From contig NZ_PYPS01000028.1 of the NCBI RefSeq assembly GCF_003027925.1, forward strand, positions 38,855 through 102,854: DNA of 64,000 nucleotides. The letters are read 5' to 3'. How positions within the stretch are numbered: position 1 is the first letter of the stretch; every line of letters starts with the position of its first letter. Shown here piece after piece: positions 26,611-35,193 of this stretch. The stretch comes from Micromonospora sp. RP3T (GTDB lineage Bacteria; Actinomycetota; Actinomycetes; Mycobacteriales; Micromonosporaceae). A program made the translations under genes and the position numbers. Under the pieces are notes generated by a model that ran no database searches, had not been told where the DNA came from, and saw nothing but the letters and a program-made list of their open reading frames with translations.

Positions 26611-28605
26611 ATGATCACTCGACTTCTGGTGGCCAACCGGGGGGAGATCGCCCGCCGGGTCTTCGCCACCTGCCGGGCGCTCGGCGTGGCCACGGTCGCC
26701 GTGCACTCCGACGCGGACGCCGACGCGCCGTTCGTCGCCGAGGCCGACCTCGCGGTCCGGCTGCCGGGGAACACGCCGGCCGAGACGTACCTGCGGATCG
26801 ACCTCATCCTGGACGCGGCCCGGCGCTCCGGCGCGGACGCGGTCCACCCCGGCTACGGCTTCCTCGCCGAGAACGCGGAGTTCGCGGCGGCGGTGACCGA
26901 CGCGGGCCTGACCTGGGTCGGCCCGTCCGCCAAGGCGATCGCCGCGATGGGCGACAAGATGGCGGCCAAGGCGCTGCTCGCCGACGCGGGCGTGCCGATG
27001 CTGCCCACCTGGACCGACCCCGACCAGGTCACCGCGTTCCCGGTGCTGGTCAAGGCCAGTGCCGGCGGCGGCGGCCGGGGCATGCGGATCGTCCGCGACG
27101 CGGCCGGGCTCGCCGAGGCCGTCGCGGGCGCGCGCCGCGAGGCGGCGGCGGCGTTCGGCGACGGCACGGTCTTCATCGAGCGGTACGTCGAGCGTGGCCG
27201 GCACGTCGAGGTGCAGATCTTCGGCGACACCCACGGCACGATCGTGGCGCTCGGGGTACGCGACTGTTCGATCCAACGTCGGCACCAGAAGATCGTCGAG
27301 GAGGCGCCCGGGGTGCTGCCCGACGAGGTGCGCGAGCGGCTGCACTCGGCGGCGGTGGCGGCCGGCCGGGCGGTCGACTACGTCGGCGCGGGCACGGTGG
27401 AGTTCCTGCTGGCGCCGGACGGGCAGGTGCACTTCCTGGAGGTGAACACCCGGCTCCAGGTCGAGCACCCGGTCACCGAGCTGACCACCGGCCTGGATCT
27501 GGTGCGGCTGCAACTGCTGGTCGCCGACGGCGAGCCGCTGCCGGTCCCGGCCACACCCGCCCCGCAGGGCCACGCCATCGAGGTGCGGCTCTGCGCCGAG
27601 GAGCCGGCCGAGGGGTTCCGCCCGGCCACCGGCACGCTGCACCGGTTCGCGATCCCCGGCGTCGACGCCGAGTTCGGGCCCACCCGGGGCCTGCGCCTGG
27701 ACTCCGGCGTGGTGGACGGCTCGACGGTGAGCGTGCACTACGACTCGATGCTGGCCAAGCTGGTCGCCTGGGCACCCACCCGCACCGAGGCGGCCCGCGC
27801 CCTGGCCGGCGCGCTGGCCCGGGCCGAGCTGCACGGCGTGGCCACCAACCGGGACCTGTTGGTCCGGGTGCTGCGCAGCGGCGAGTTCGCCGCCGCCGAC
27901 GTGGACACCGGCTTCCTGGACCGGCACCCCGAGGTCTTCGCGCCGCTGCTGCCGGCCGACCAGCTCCCGTTGGCCGCGTTGGCGGCGGCGCTGTCCGGGG
28001 CCGCCGCGCGCCGGGCCGCCGCACCGGTGCTGGCCGGGCTGCCGTCGGGCTGGCGCAACGTGCCGGCTCAGCCGCAGCTGACCCGCTTCAGCGACATCGA
28101 GATCCACTACCGCCTCACCCGCACCGGCACCCTCGCCGAGTGGGAAAGGCGGGGGCCCCGCTTAACGGATTCGGTAGAGGCGGGGGCCCCGCCTAACACC
28201 CCAACGGTGGAGCTGGTGACGGCCACGCCGGAGCGCGTGGTGCTCGACGTGGGCGGGGTGCGGCGGGCTTTCCGCGTACACCGGGTGGGGTCGTCGGTCT
28301 TCGTGGACGGCCCGGACGGGGCGACGAGCCTCACCGAACTGCCGCGGCTGCCCCGGCCCACCGCGGCGCTGGCGGCCGGATCGCTGCTCGCCCCGCTGCC
28401 CGGCGCGGTGACCCGGGTGCACGTCGAGGTCGGTCAGCGGGTCGCCGCCGGTGACCTGCTGCTGACGCTGGAAGCGATGAAGCTCGAACACCCCGTGCTC
28501 GCCCCGGCCGACGGCGTGGTGGCGGAGCTGCCGGTCGCGCCCGGCGGCCAGGTGGAGACGGGTGCCGTGCTGGCCGTGGTCGACCCCGAGGAGGACCCGC
28601 AGTGA
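26611..28605 (+). CDS. Acyl-CoA carboxylase alpha subunit (biotin carboxylase plus biotin carrier), AccA2-like
   Basis: A 664-aa protein that carboxylates its own biotin using ATP and bicarbonate. The biotin carboxylase domain (about 1-445) shows LVANRGEIARR, HPGYGFLAENAEFA, KASAGGGGRGMRIV (ATP loop), FIERYVERGRHVEVQ and EVNTRLQVEHPVTE. The biotin carrier domain ends the protein, with EAMKLEH carrying the biotinyl K624. The linker before the carrier domain contains an in-frame 46-bp palindromic repeat (28148-28193), the sister of the copy in the AtuA-like gene. The stop overlaps the next GTG start. Confidence 0.93.
   Translation: MITRLLVANRGEIARRVFATCRALGVATVAVHSDADADAPFVAEADLAVRLPGNTPAETYLRIDLILDAARRSGADAVHPGYGFLAENAEFAAAVTDAGLTWVGPSAKAIAAMGDKMAAKALLADAGVPMLPTWTDPDQVTAFPVLVKASAGGGGRGMRIVRDAAGLAEAVAGARREAAAAFGDGTVFIERYVERGRHVEVQIFGDTHGTIVALGVRDCSIQRRHQKIVEEAPGVLPDEVRERLHSAAVAAGRAVDYVGAGTVEFLLAPDGQVHFLEVNTRLQVEHPVTELTTGLDLVRLQLLVADGEPLPVPATPAPQGHAIEVRLCAEEPAEGFRPATGTLHRFAIPGVDAEFGPTRGLRLDSGVVDGSTVSVHYDSMLAKLVAWAPTRTEAARALAGALARAELHGVATNRDLLVRVLRSGEFAAADVDTGFLDRHPEVFAPLLPADQLPLAALAAALSGAAARRAAAPVLAGLPSGWRNVPAQPQLTRFSDIEIHYRLTRTGTLAEWERRGPRLTDSVEAGAPPNTPTVELVTATPERVVLDVGGVRRAFRVHRVGSSVFVDGPDGATSLTELPRLPRPTAALAAGSLLAPLPGAVTRVHVEVGQRVAAGDLLLTLEAMKLEHPVLAPADGVVAELPVAPGGQVETGAVLAVVDPEEDPQ
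28148..28193 (+). repeat. 46-bp palindromic repeat element, copy in the carboxylase alpha gene
   Basis: GGGGGCCCC-centred blocks at both ends flank the TTAACG..ATTCGGTA core. It is 43/46 identical to the reverse complement of 23427-23472. It is translated as part of a charged/Pro-rich interdomain linker, and the frame is intact. Confidence 0.9.
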
Positions 28606-29765
28606 ACTTCGACCTCACCCCCGAACAGGACCAGCTCCGCGACGCGGTACGCGCGCTGGGCCGCCGGTACGGCCACCCCTACTTCGTGGCCAAGGCCAAG
28701 TCGGCAGAACACACCACCGAGCTGTGGCACGAGGCCGGACGGCTCGGCTACCTCGGCGTCAACATCCCCACCGAGTACGGCGGCGGGGGCGGCGGCATCA
28801 CCGAACTGGCGCTGGTCTGCGAGGAGCTGGCCGCGGCGGGATGCCCGCTGCTGCTGCTCGTGGTCTCCCCCGCCATCGCCGCCACCGTGATCAACAAGCA
28901 CGGCACGGAGGAGCAGCGCAAGAAGCACCTGCCCGGCCTCGCCGACGGCTCCCAGAAGATCGTCTTCGCGATCACCGAGCCGGACGCCGGGTCGAACTTC
29001 CACCGCCTCGGCACGGTGGCCCGCCGCGACGGCGACGACTGGCTGCTCACCGGCCGCAAGGTCTACATCTCCGGGGTCGACGAGGCCGACCACGTGCTGG
29101 TGGTGGCCAGGACCGAGGATGCCTCCTCCGGCAAGCTGAAGCCGGCGTTGTTCATCGTGCCGACCGACGCGCCCGGCCTGGAGAAGTCCAAGCTGGACAT
29201 GGAGATCCTCTCCCCGGAGAACCAGTTCCAGCTCTTCCTGGACGACGTCCGGCTGCCCGCCGACGCGCTCATCGGTGAGTCGCTGGACGCCGGCCTGCCC
29301 GCGTTGTTCGCCGGGCTGAACCCGGAACGGATCACGGTCGCCGCGATGGGCGCCGGCACTGGCCGCTACGCCGTCGAGAAGGCGTCCGAGTACACCGCCA
29401 CCCGCAAGGTCTGGGGCGGGCGCTCGATCGGCTCGCACCAGGGCGTCGCGCACCCGCTCGCGCACGCCGCCGTCCAGGTGGAGCTGGCCCGACTCATGAT
29501 CTACAAGGCGGCCAGCCTCTACGACGCCGGTCGCGACCTGGAGGCCGGCGTCTCCGGCAACATGGCCAAGTACGCGGCCGGCGAGGCCGCCGCGCTCGCC
29601 GTGGACACCGCCGTCCAGGCGCTCGGCGGGGCCGGCATGACCACCGAGTACGGCGTGGCGACGCTGCTCGGCGCCGTACGCGCCGGCCGGATCGCCCCGG
29701 TCAGCCGCGAGATGATCCTCAACTTCGTCGCCCAGCACGTCCTGGGCCAGGACAAGTCCTACTGA
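28602..29765 (+). CDS. Acyl-CoA dehydrogenase (FadE12-like)
   Basis: A 387-aa flavoenzyme, last gene of the operon. Motifs: FAITEPDAGSNFHRL, LTGRKVYISGVDEADHVLVVAR, GRSIGSHQGVAHPLA and QALGGAGMTTEYGV. As in the operon's other dehydrogenase, a Glu in LNPERITVA takes the position of the isovaleryl-type catalytic base, while the C-terminal region (SREMILNF) lacks the medium-chain-type Glu. Two dehydrogenases in one operon suggest either two successive desaturations or a heteromeric enzyme. GTG 28602 overlaps the preceding stop by 4 bp. Confidence 0.9.
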   Translation: MNFDLTPEQDQLRDAVRALGRRYGHPYFVAKAKSAEHTTELWHEAGRLGYLGVNIPTEYGGGGGGITELALVCEELAAAGCPLLLLVVSPAIAATVINKHGTEEQRKKHLPGLADGSQKIVFAITEPDAGSNFHRLGTVARRDGDDWLLTGRKVYISGVDEADHVLVVARTEDASSGKLKPALFIVPTDAPGLEKSKLDMEILSPENQFQLFLDDVRLPADALIGESLDAGLPALFAGLNPERITVAAMGAGTGRYAVEKASEYTATRKVWGGRSIGSHQGVAHPLAHAAVQVELARLMIYKAASLYDAGRDLEAGVSGNMAKYAAGEAAALAVDTAVQALGGAGMTTEYGVATLLGAVRAGRIAPVSREMILNFVAQHVLGQDKSY

Positions 29766-29845
29766 CCGTGGGTGTCGCCAACGCTGTCTCCGGCCTTGTT
29801 TGACAGCCGTGGCGTTCCACCCGAGCGGTCGGCGAGACTGGCGGG

Positions 29846-30532
29846 GTGGGAGCGGGCGACGTGGAGCGGGCGGGTGAACGGCTGTACGCCGTGTTCGCCC
29901 AGCACCCGATGCCGGGCGACATGGCGGCGTGCGAGCACTGCGTGGACCCGGCCGACGTCGACCGGTTCCGGCGGACGCCGCTGCGCGCGTTGACCCCGGA
30001 CCAGCTCGGCAGCTACCTCGCCAATCCGGGCACCTGGGGCGACGGGAGCGAGCTGCCGCACCTGGTGCCCCGGCTGCTGACCGCGTACGCCGCCGGCGAG
30101 ATGGTCGACCAGTCGTGGCCGGACACGCTGGCCCGCCGGATCGCCGGGTACTGGGCGGACTGGACGCCCGTCGAGCGGGGCGCGGTGGAGGACTTCCTCC
30201 GCGCCTGGTGGCGGTCGACGCTGACCTCGTGGCCGTCCGAGCATCCGGCGGAGGACATCCTGGACGCGGTGGCCGCGCTGGAGCTGGACCTCGGCCCGTA
30301 CCTGGCGGCCTTCGCCGAGCTGCCCGGTCCGGCGTCCAGCCGCCACCTCGCGGAGGTCGTGCGGTGGTCGGCACCCGACGAACGGGCGAGACGCGCGCTG
30401 GACCGCTGGCTGGCCTCCGACACCCCGGCCGAACTGTTGTGGACCGGAGCGGTCGCCGACGCGGGAACCCCGCTCGGCGACGAGCTGGTCGAGGCGGCCA
30501 CCCTGGCCGACCTGCTCCGCCAGGCACGCTGA
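29846..30532 (+). CDS. Conserved hypothetical protein
   Basis: A 228-aa soluble protein, Trp-rich and helical, with a CEHC pair near residue 29. I do not recognise the family. The region from about residue 48 (LTPDQLGSYLANPGTWGDG) to 165 has strong amphipathic helix patterns and no catalytic signature. Start GTG 29846 is 6 nt after a GAGACT element; GTG 29861, preceded by GGGAG, is an alternative. It lies alone between the acyl-CoA operon and degraded DUF397/DUF5753 genes and is followed by a long hairpin (30545-30598), the likely terminator. Confidence 0.7.
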   Translation: MGAGDVERAGERLYAVFAQHPMPGDMAACEHCVDPADVDRFRRTPLRALTPDQLGSYLANPGTWGDGSELPHLVPRLLTAYAAGEMVDQSWPDTLARRIAGYWADWTPVERGAVEDFLRAWWRSTLTSWPSEHPAEDILDAVAALELDLGPYLAAFAELPGPASSRHLAEVVRWSAPDERARRALDRWLASDTPAELLWTGAVADAGTPLGDELVEAATLADLLRQAR

Positions 30533-30544
30533 CCCGGGTTCGGG

Positions 30545-30598
30545 GCAGATCTTGGAAGCAAACGGCCCTCGGAGGGGCCCTCATCTTCCAAGATCTGC
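30545..30598. terminator. Long GATC-ended intergenic hairpin
   Basis: Perfect 14-bp arms (GCAGATCTTGGAAG at 30545-30558 and its complement at 30585-30598) enclose a 26-nt centre containing CGGCCCTCGGAGGGGC. It resembles the element at 51201-51249 in both arm (GATCTTGG) and core. It sits between the convergent ends of 29846-30532 and the DUF397 remnant. Confidence 0.7.
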
Positions 30599-30611
30599 GT
30601 GCGGAGGGCCG

Positions 30612-30795
30612 TCAGGCGTCGAACGTGCCGGACCTGACCGCGTGGACGAAGCCGGTCCACCGGTCAGCGGTGAACGTCAACGTCGGACCCTGCCGCCTTG
30701 CTGTCGCGAACCATCACAGCCTCGGGCGGAGTGGCGACCTCGACGCAGTTTCCCTCGTTGCTGCGGGTGCTCTTCTTCCCGATGAGCGTGGTCAT
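30612..30795 (-). pseudogene. Frameshifted DUF397 gene
   Basis: From ATG 30795 (GGAGG 8 nt upstream) the frame gives KKSTRSNEGNCVEVA and VMVRDSKAAG, the hallmark of DUF397, then hits a stop at 30664-30666. Dropping one G at about 30689-30691 restores the family C-terminus (PTLTFTADRWTGFVHAVR) to a stop at 30612. The gene is therefore broken by a 1-bp insertion, or contains a sequencing error. DUF397 proteins are small partners of DUF5753 regulators, and such a remnant lies immediately upstream. Confidence 0.75.
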
Positions 30796-30977
30796 GTCTG
30801 GTCCTCCGCGATCGATGCGATGAGTTTGCGGGACTGCGCTTCGTTCAGCGCGAGCTTTTCGGTGGCCGCCCATGCCTCTCCATACGCGCCCATCTCGGCG
30901 GGCTTGTCGAGGTAGAGCGCACCCGTCAGGCTGTCGGAGTACACGAGCGAGGGGCGCCCCCGTACCAAGATTCCTCG
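30792..30977 (-). pseudogene. C-terminal remnant of an XRE/DUF5753 regulator
   Basis: The minus strand from just after an in-frame TAG (30978-30980) encodes about 61 residues matching the very end of DUF5753 proteins (LVYSDSLTGALYLDKPAE and NEAQSRKLIASIAED). The helix-turn-helix and most of the domain (over 200 residues) are missing. Its TGA overlaps the DUF397 ATG by 4 bp, the normal arrangement of this pair, so the two once formed an operon. The upstream part has been deleted. Confidence 0.7.
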
Positions 30978-31006
30978 CTAGCCGGTTACGTGTGGACGCG
31001 GGCGCG

Positions 31007-32116
31007 TCAGCGGACCGTGCGGCAGGCGGCGTCGATGCGGTGGACCGGGCGGACCCGGCGACCCAGCCCTTCCAGCAGTGAATCCTCCACGTGGAAGTCG
31101 CGCACCCGGAGCTGCCGCCGGGGCAGCTCGTCCTCGCTCGGGCAGAGCACCTGTGCGCGTACCTGGCCGACCGGCAGGTAGCGGACGCCGCCACGTTCCT
31201 GGAGCAGCACCACGTCGACGTCGTCCACGGTGACCACGTGGCCGCGGACGTCCTCGGTGACGCCGGGCGACGTCTCGACGGTGGTGACGGTCAGCGGCAG
31301 CACCGGCGTGCTGATCACCGGCAGCGCGGCCCAGACCAGCATGGCCAGCACCGCCGCCTCGGTGACCGAGGCGAGCGGCCGGATCACCGCCGCCGGCAGC
31401 GGACCGGTCACGAACAACGCCAGCACCGGGGGTACGACAAGCAGCGCCAGCGCCAGCGCCTCCCCCTGCCGGGCGGCGTCGAGCAGGGTGGGTCCGAGCA
31501 GCCAGAGGTATCCGGCGAACCCGGCGGCGAGCAGCAGCAGGCGCGGCACCCGCTGCTCGTGCAGCCGTTCCGGGCCGAGCTGGAACGCGGCCACGAACGC
31601 GGGCAGCAGCAGCGGCAGGTAGAGCAGCGGCCAGGTGACCAGCGCGAGCAGGAAGCTGGCCACCGCGAACCAGGCCGGCGTGCTGTCCACCCAGCGGGCG
31701 AAGAGCGGCCGACGGATTCCGGGCGGCATCCGGTCCACGCTGACCCGCAGCACCGCGCCGAGCGCGAACACCGCGACCAGGGCGGTGGAGAGCAGCGCGG
31801 CGGCGGTGGTGAGGAAGCCGGCCAGCAGGTTCACCGTGCCGACGTTGGCGACCAGCAGCAGCGTGGTCTGCAACTCGCCGCCCGCCTCGACGCCGAGCCG
31901 CAGCACCGAGAAGACGGCCGGCACCCCGACGACCGCGGTCCAGAACGACTGGGTGGCCCGCGCGCGACGCTCGGCCGGGTCGGCCGGCGGGGGCCCGGCC
32001 CGGCCCGGCGCGGCGGCACCCGGGCCGGCGGCCCCGGCAGCGACGACCCCGGGACCGGCGGTGCCAGCGCCCGGACCGGCGGTGCCCGCCGGGACGGCGT
32101 CCGGCGGGGCGGTCAT
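31007..32116 (-). CDS. Polytopic membrane protein coupled to a binding lipoprotein
   Basis: A 369-aa protein. A Gly/Ala/Pro-rich cytoplasmic N-terminus (to about 50) is followed by seven to eight membrane helices (about 60-285) and then a soluble C-terminal domain (TVETSPGVTEDVRG onward) ending in a basic tail. No transporter or enzyme motif is evident. Its ATG overlaps the stop of the solute-binding lipoprotein gene (ATGA), so the two are made together. No ABC ATPase or permease is nearby, so the pair may sense rather than transport. The pairing recalls mycobacterial GlnH-GlnX, but I see no clear GlnX homology. Confidence 0.75.
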   Translation of the reverse strand: MTAPPDAVPAGTAGPGAGTAGPGVVAAGAAGPGAAAPGRAGPPPADPAERRARATQSFWTAVVGVPAVFSVLRLGVEAGGELQTTLLLVANVGTVNLLAGFLTTAAALLSTALVAVFALGAVLRVSVDRMPPGIRRPLFARWVDSTPAWFAVASFLLALVTWPLLYLPLLLPAFVAAFQLGPERLHEQRVPRLLLLAAGFAGYLWLLGPTLLDAARQGEALALALLVVPPVLALFVTGPLPAAVIRPLASVTEAAVLAMLVWAALPVISTPVLPLTVTTVETSPGVTEDVRGHVVTVDDVDVVLLQERGGVRYLPVGQVRAQVLCPSEDELPRRQLRVRDFHVEDSLLEGLGRRVRPVHRIDAACRTVR

Positions 32117-33051
32117 CGCCGGGGCGCCTTGTCGTCGAAGTCGACGAGCTTCGGCACGTTCAGCGGCTGCGGCTGGGACTTGTCCGCCTTGAGCCACGGC
32201 CCGAGCGTGCGGTTGTACGCGGTCAGCCACGGGCTGCTGATCCCGTCCCGCCCTTCCAGGTAGCTCTTCTGGAGCGCGAACGCGACCAGGTCACGCAGCG
32301 CCGGGTCGCCGATCGGCACACCGATGCCGAGCAGCTCGCTGGTGCCGAACGGCATGTCGACGATCTCGAACTCGGTGGGGTACTGGGACAGGAAGCCGGC
32401 CAGGATCGTCTCGTCGGAGCTGACCACGTCGTACCGCTTCTCCCGGATGCCTCGTACGCAGTCGCCGACGGTCTTCACGACGTATGCCCGGACCTGGTGT
32501 TTCTCCAGTTCCGCCTCGGTGGTGGAGCCGCCGCTGGTGCAGACGCGCAGCCCCGGCCGGCGCAGGTCCTCGATGGTGCGGACCCGGTCCCGCAGCCGCG
32601 TCGGCACCATCACCTCCTGGGTGGTGACGAAGTACGGCCCGGCGAAGCTGATCAGTTTCTGGCGTTCCTCGGTCATCGAGAAGCTCGACACGATCAGGTC
32701 GACGGTGCCGCCCTGGAGCGCGGGAATGCGGTCCTCGGTGGCCAGCGCCACCCACTGGATGCGCTGCTCACCCTGGAAGCCGAGAAACGCGGCGATGTAG
32801 CGGGCGATCTCCACGTCGAAGCCGATGTGCGCGCCGTTGCGCAGTTCGCCCATCAGCGGCTCGGTCTCGGACACCCCGATCTTGATCTTCGCCTGGCCGT
32901 CGATGTGCGACTCGTGCAGCTTGTCGAGCACCGAGGGCAGCGGGGGTTCACGGCGGTTGTCGCAGCCGGCGGCGGCGGCCAGGGTGAGGGTCAGCGCCAC
33001 GGCCAGCGTGGTGGCGAGGGAACGGAGCCGGCGGGAAGAGATCTCGGGCAT
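32113..33051 (-). CDS. Amino-acid-type solute-binding lipoprotein (GlnH-like)
   Basis: A 312-aa SBP_bac_3 family protein. It has a basic start, hydrophobic leader and a lipobox ending AAAGC (Cys about 29). Binding-fold signatures are KIGVSETEPLMG, GFDVEIARYIAAFLG, VDLIVSSFSMTEERQK, FAGPYFVTTQEVMV, and KRYDVVSSDETILAG. Polar amino acids such as glutamate are the usual ligands. No ABC transporter genes adjoin; instead it is translationally coupled to a polytopic membrane protein, which suggests a signalling receptor. Alternatively it may serve a transporter encoded elsewhere. Confidence 0.88.
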   Translation of the reverse strand: MPEISSRRLRSLATTLAVALTLTLAAAAGCDNRREPPLPSVLDKLHESHIDGQAKIKIGVSETEPLMGELRNGAHIGFDVEIARYIAAFLGFQGEQRIQWVALATEDRIPALQGGTVDLIVSSFSMTEERQKLISFAGPYFVTTQEVMVPTRLRDRVRTIEDLRRPGLRVCTSGGSTTEAELEKHQVRAYVVKTVGDCVRGIREKRYDVVSSDETILAGFLSQYPTEFEIVDMPFGTSELLGIGVPIGDPALRDLVAFALQKSYLEGRDGISSPWLTAYNRTLGPWLKADKSQPQPLNVPKLVDFDDKAPRR

Positions 33052-33175
33052 CGGACACCTCGATCGCGGGACACGACGACGGAGAACTCAGCGTAGCGAC
33101 CACCACACAATGCGCTGTGCCCCGCGGCCCGGGGTACGGCGGACGCCCGATCGCCCGCCGCACCCCGGGGGTCCG

Positions 33176-34957
33176 TCAGCGGACGGTCAGCGTGCCGACC
33201 GCCGGCCGCGGCGTGCTCACCGGCGGCAGCCGCTTCGGCTCACCCCGACCGGGTGCGCCGGCGCGCGCCAGCTCGCTCTTGGACGCGGCCACCCGGCCGG
33301 TCGGCGGGTCCTCCTGGAACGGCTGGGCGTCACCGACACAGCGCGCGCCCTTGGCCGGCGGCTTGCCGGTCAGCAGGTACGCGTCGATCTTCCCGGTCAC
33401 GCACGTCGAGGTGCCGTACGCGGTGTGCCCCCAGCTGTCGCTGCTCAGCAGCCGGCTGTTCGGCAGCAGCGCGGCCGAGCTGACCGCACCCTGGTAGCTG
33501 GTCGCCGGGTCCCAGTAGTTGCCGACCACGAGCACCGGGGCGGCGGTGGTGCGGTTGAACGGGCCGGTGTAGGCGTCCTCGTCACGCACCGTCCAGGTGT
33601 TGCGGGCGCAGGGCGCGGTGCCCCACGCCCATGCCCGCCCGAAGTACGGGGCCCGCTGGTCCTCCCTGGCCGCCAGCGCCGGCCAGGCGTCCGCGTTCCG
33701 CGGGTGGTACGCGTCGGTGCAGTCGACGGTCAGGAACGTCTCCAGCCCGTTGTTGTAGGGGAAGTCGTACCCCCGCTGCTGCCGGGCCTGCGCGGCCCGG
33801 GCGGCGAGCGCCCGGCGGGCCTTCGTGGCGGCGGCCCTGCCGGTGGCCGGGTCGGTCGCGGCCAGCAGTTGCAGGGTGATGTCCACGACCGACTGCCAGC
33901 CGTACGGGTCGTAGAGCGCGTTGAGCGTGGCGCCGACGAAGTCGGCGTAGCTGACGGTGAACGAGCCGTACTCCGGGTCGTCGATCACGGCCGGCTTCTT
34001 GCGAAGCCGTTTCGCCACCGTGTCGTACCTGGCGACCGGGTCACCGCCGGCGGCCAGCGCACACTGCTCCGCGCCGACCTTGCCGCACCGCACCAGGATC
34101 TCGTGCAGCGCCCGGTACGCGCCGTCGGCGCTGCGCAGCCGCGTCTCCTGGAGCTGGTTGCGGGCCGGGCCCTGGCCGACCCAGGCGTTCGGGTTGAGCA
34201 CGCCGTCGACGACGAGCGCGCGGAACCGGTCCGGGAACATGTTGGCGTAGTACTGGCCCAGCGCGGTGCCGTAGCTGAAGCCCAGGTAGCTGAGCTTCTG
34301 GTCGCCGACCGCCCGGCGCAGCACGTCCATGTCGCGGGCCACCTCGGCGGTGGACGCCGCGCCGGTCAGCGGCTTGCCGGTGGTCGAGCACGCCGTGCCG
34401 ACCGCCTTCGAGGCGGCGACGAACGCCTTCTCCTCCGCCTTCGTCCACGGGAACGCGACGTTCAGCCCGGCGTACGCCCGGGTCTGCTCCTTGACGGTGC
34501 GGAAGCACCGGATGTTGTCGCTGGCCTCGACGCCGCGCGGGTCGACGCCGACCACGTCGAAGCGGTCGAGCAGGTCGTCGCCGAGGAAGTAGGGCGCGGC
34601 GAGCGCGATGCTGGTGCCGGAGCCGCCCGGGCCACCCGGGTTGAGGAACAGGCTGCCGATCTTGTGCTGCTGGTCGCGGGCCTTGACCCGGAGCAGCGCG
34701 ACCTCGGTGGTGGCGCCCTTCGGGTTGTCGTAGTCCAGCGGGAGCCGGACCGTGGCGCACTCGGCGTAGTCGTAGCAGGCGTACCAGTCCAGCTTCGGGG
34801 TCGGTACGCGGTCCACCCGACGGGCCTCGGCCGCGCTGGTGCGGTCGTACGGCGGCGGTTGCGGTGTCGGCGCGGCCACGGCGGGCGAGACGGCCGATCC
34901 GGCGAGGAGGATCCCGGCGATCCCGGTTGCGGCGAGGGACCGGATTACACGGGGCAT
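33176..34957 (-). CDS. Secreted alpha/beta-hydrolase, tripeptidyl aminopeptidase (SlpD/E, TAP) family
   Basis: A 593-aa exported hydrolase. Signal peptide to about AVAA (residue 29); the mature enzyme has the oxyanion region NPGGPGGSG, nucleophile S228 in GFSYGT and the C-terminal TAP-like domain with PVLVVGNYWDPATSY (acid region) and SWGHTAYG (His). Relatives remove tripeptides from secreted proproteins in Streptomyces, and others hydrolyse esters. Upstream, the gap to 35194 is AT-rich by local standards (35060-35120) and should hold its promoter. The very C-terminus is Pro/Arg-rich and not conserved. Confidence 0.9.
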   Translation of the reverse strand: MPRVIRSLAATGIAGILLAGSAVSPAVAAPTPQPPPYDRTSAAEARRVDRVPTPKLDWYACYDYAECATVRLPLDYDNPKGATTEVALLRVKARDQQHKIGSLFLNPGGPGGSGTSIALAAPYFLGDDLLDRFDVVGVDPRGVEASDNIRCFRTVKEQTRAYAGLNVAFPWTKAEEKAFVAASKAVGTACSTTGKPLTGAASTAEVARDMDVLRRAVGDQKLSYLGFSYGTALGQYYANMFPDRFRALVVDGVLNPNAWVGQGPARNQLQETRLRSADGAYRALHEILVRCGKVGAEQCALAAGGDPVARYDTVAKRLRKKPAVIDDPEYGSFTVSYADFVGATLNALYDPYGWQSVVDITLQLLAATDPATGRAAATKARRALAARAAQARQQRGYDFPYNNGLETFLTVDCTDAYHPRNADAWPALAAREDQRAPYFGRAWAWGTAPCARNTWTVRDEDAYTGPFNRTTAAPVLVVGNYWDPATSYQGAVSSAALLPNSRLLSSDSWGHTAYGTSTCVTGKIDAYLLTGKPPAKGARCVGDAQPFQEDPPTGRVAASKSELARAGAPGRGEPKRLPPVSTPRPAVGTLTVR

Positions 34958-35159
34958 GTGACTGCCTTCCGGTGGGGAACAGATCCGTCGAGGAGCACCT
35001 CGACCCCGTCACTTTAGGATTCCCCCACGACCGGATGTGGCCCCCAAAAATGGACCAATGCCGCAAAGCGCCGAGTTATGTAACGATTTTTTCTCGATCG
35101 ACGCTTTTCGCGATCCGATGTGGAGCCAGGAGTGACGGGAAGCCGTCCCGGGTCGACGG

Positions 35160-35187
35160 TTGACAGGTCGACGCGCTGGGCCATGCT
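35160..35187 (+). promoter_or_regulatory. Predicted leaderless promoter of the repeat membrane protein
   Basis: A perfect TTGACA (35160-35165), 16-bp spacer and CATGCT (35182-35187) end 6 nt before GTG 35194. No ribosome site is present, consistent with a leaderless mRNA. Confidence 0.55.
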
Positions 35188-35193
35188 TGTCGG

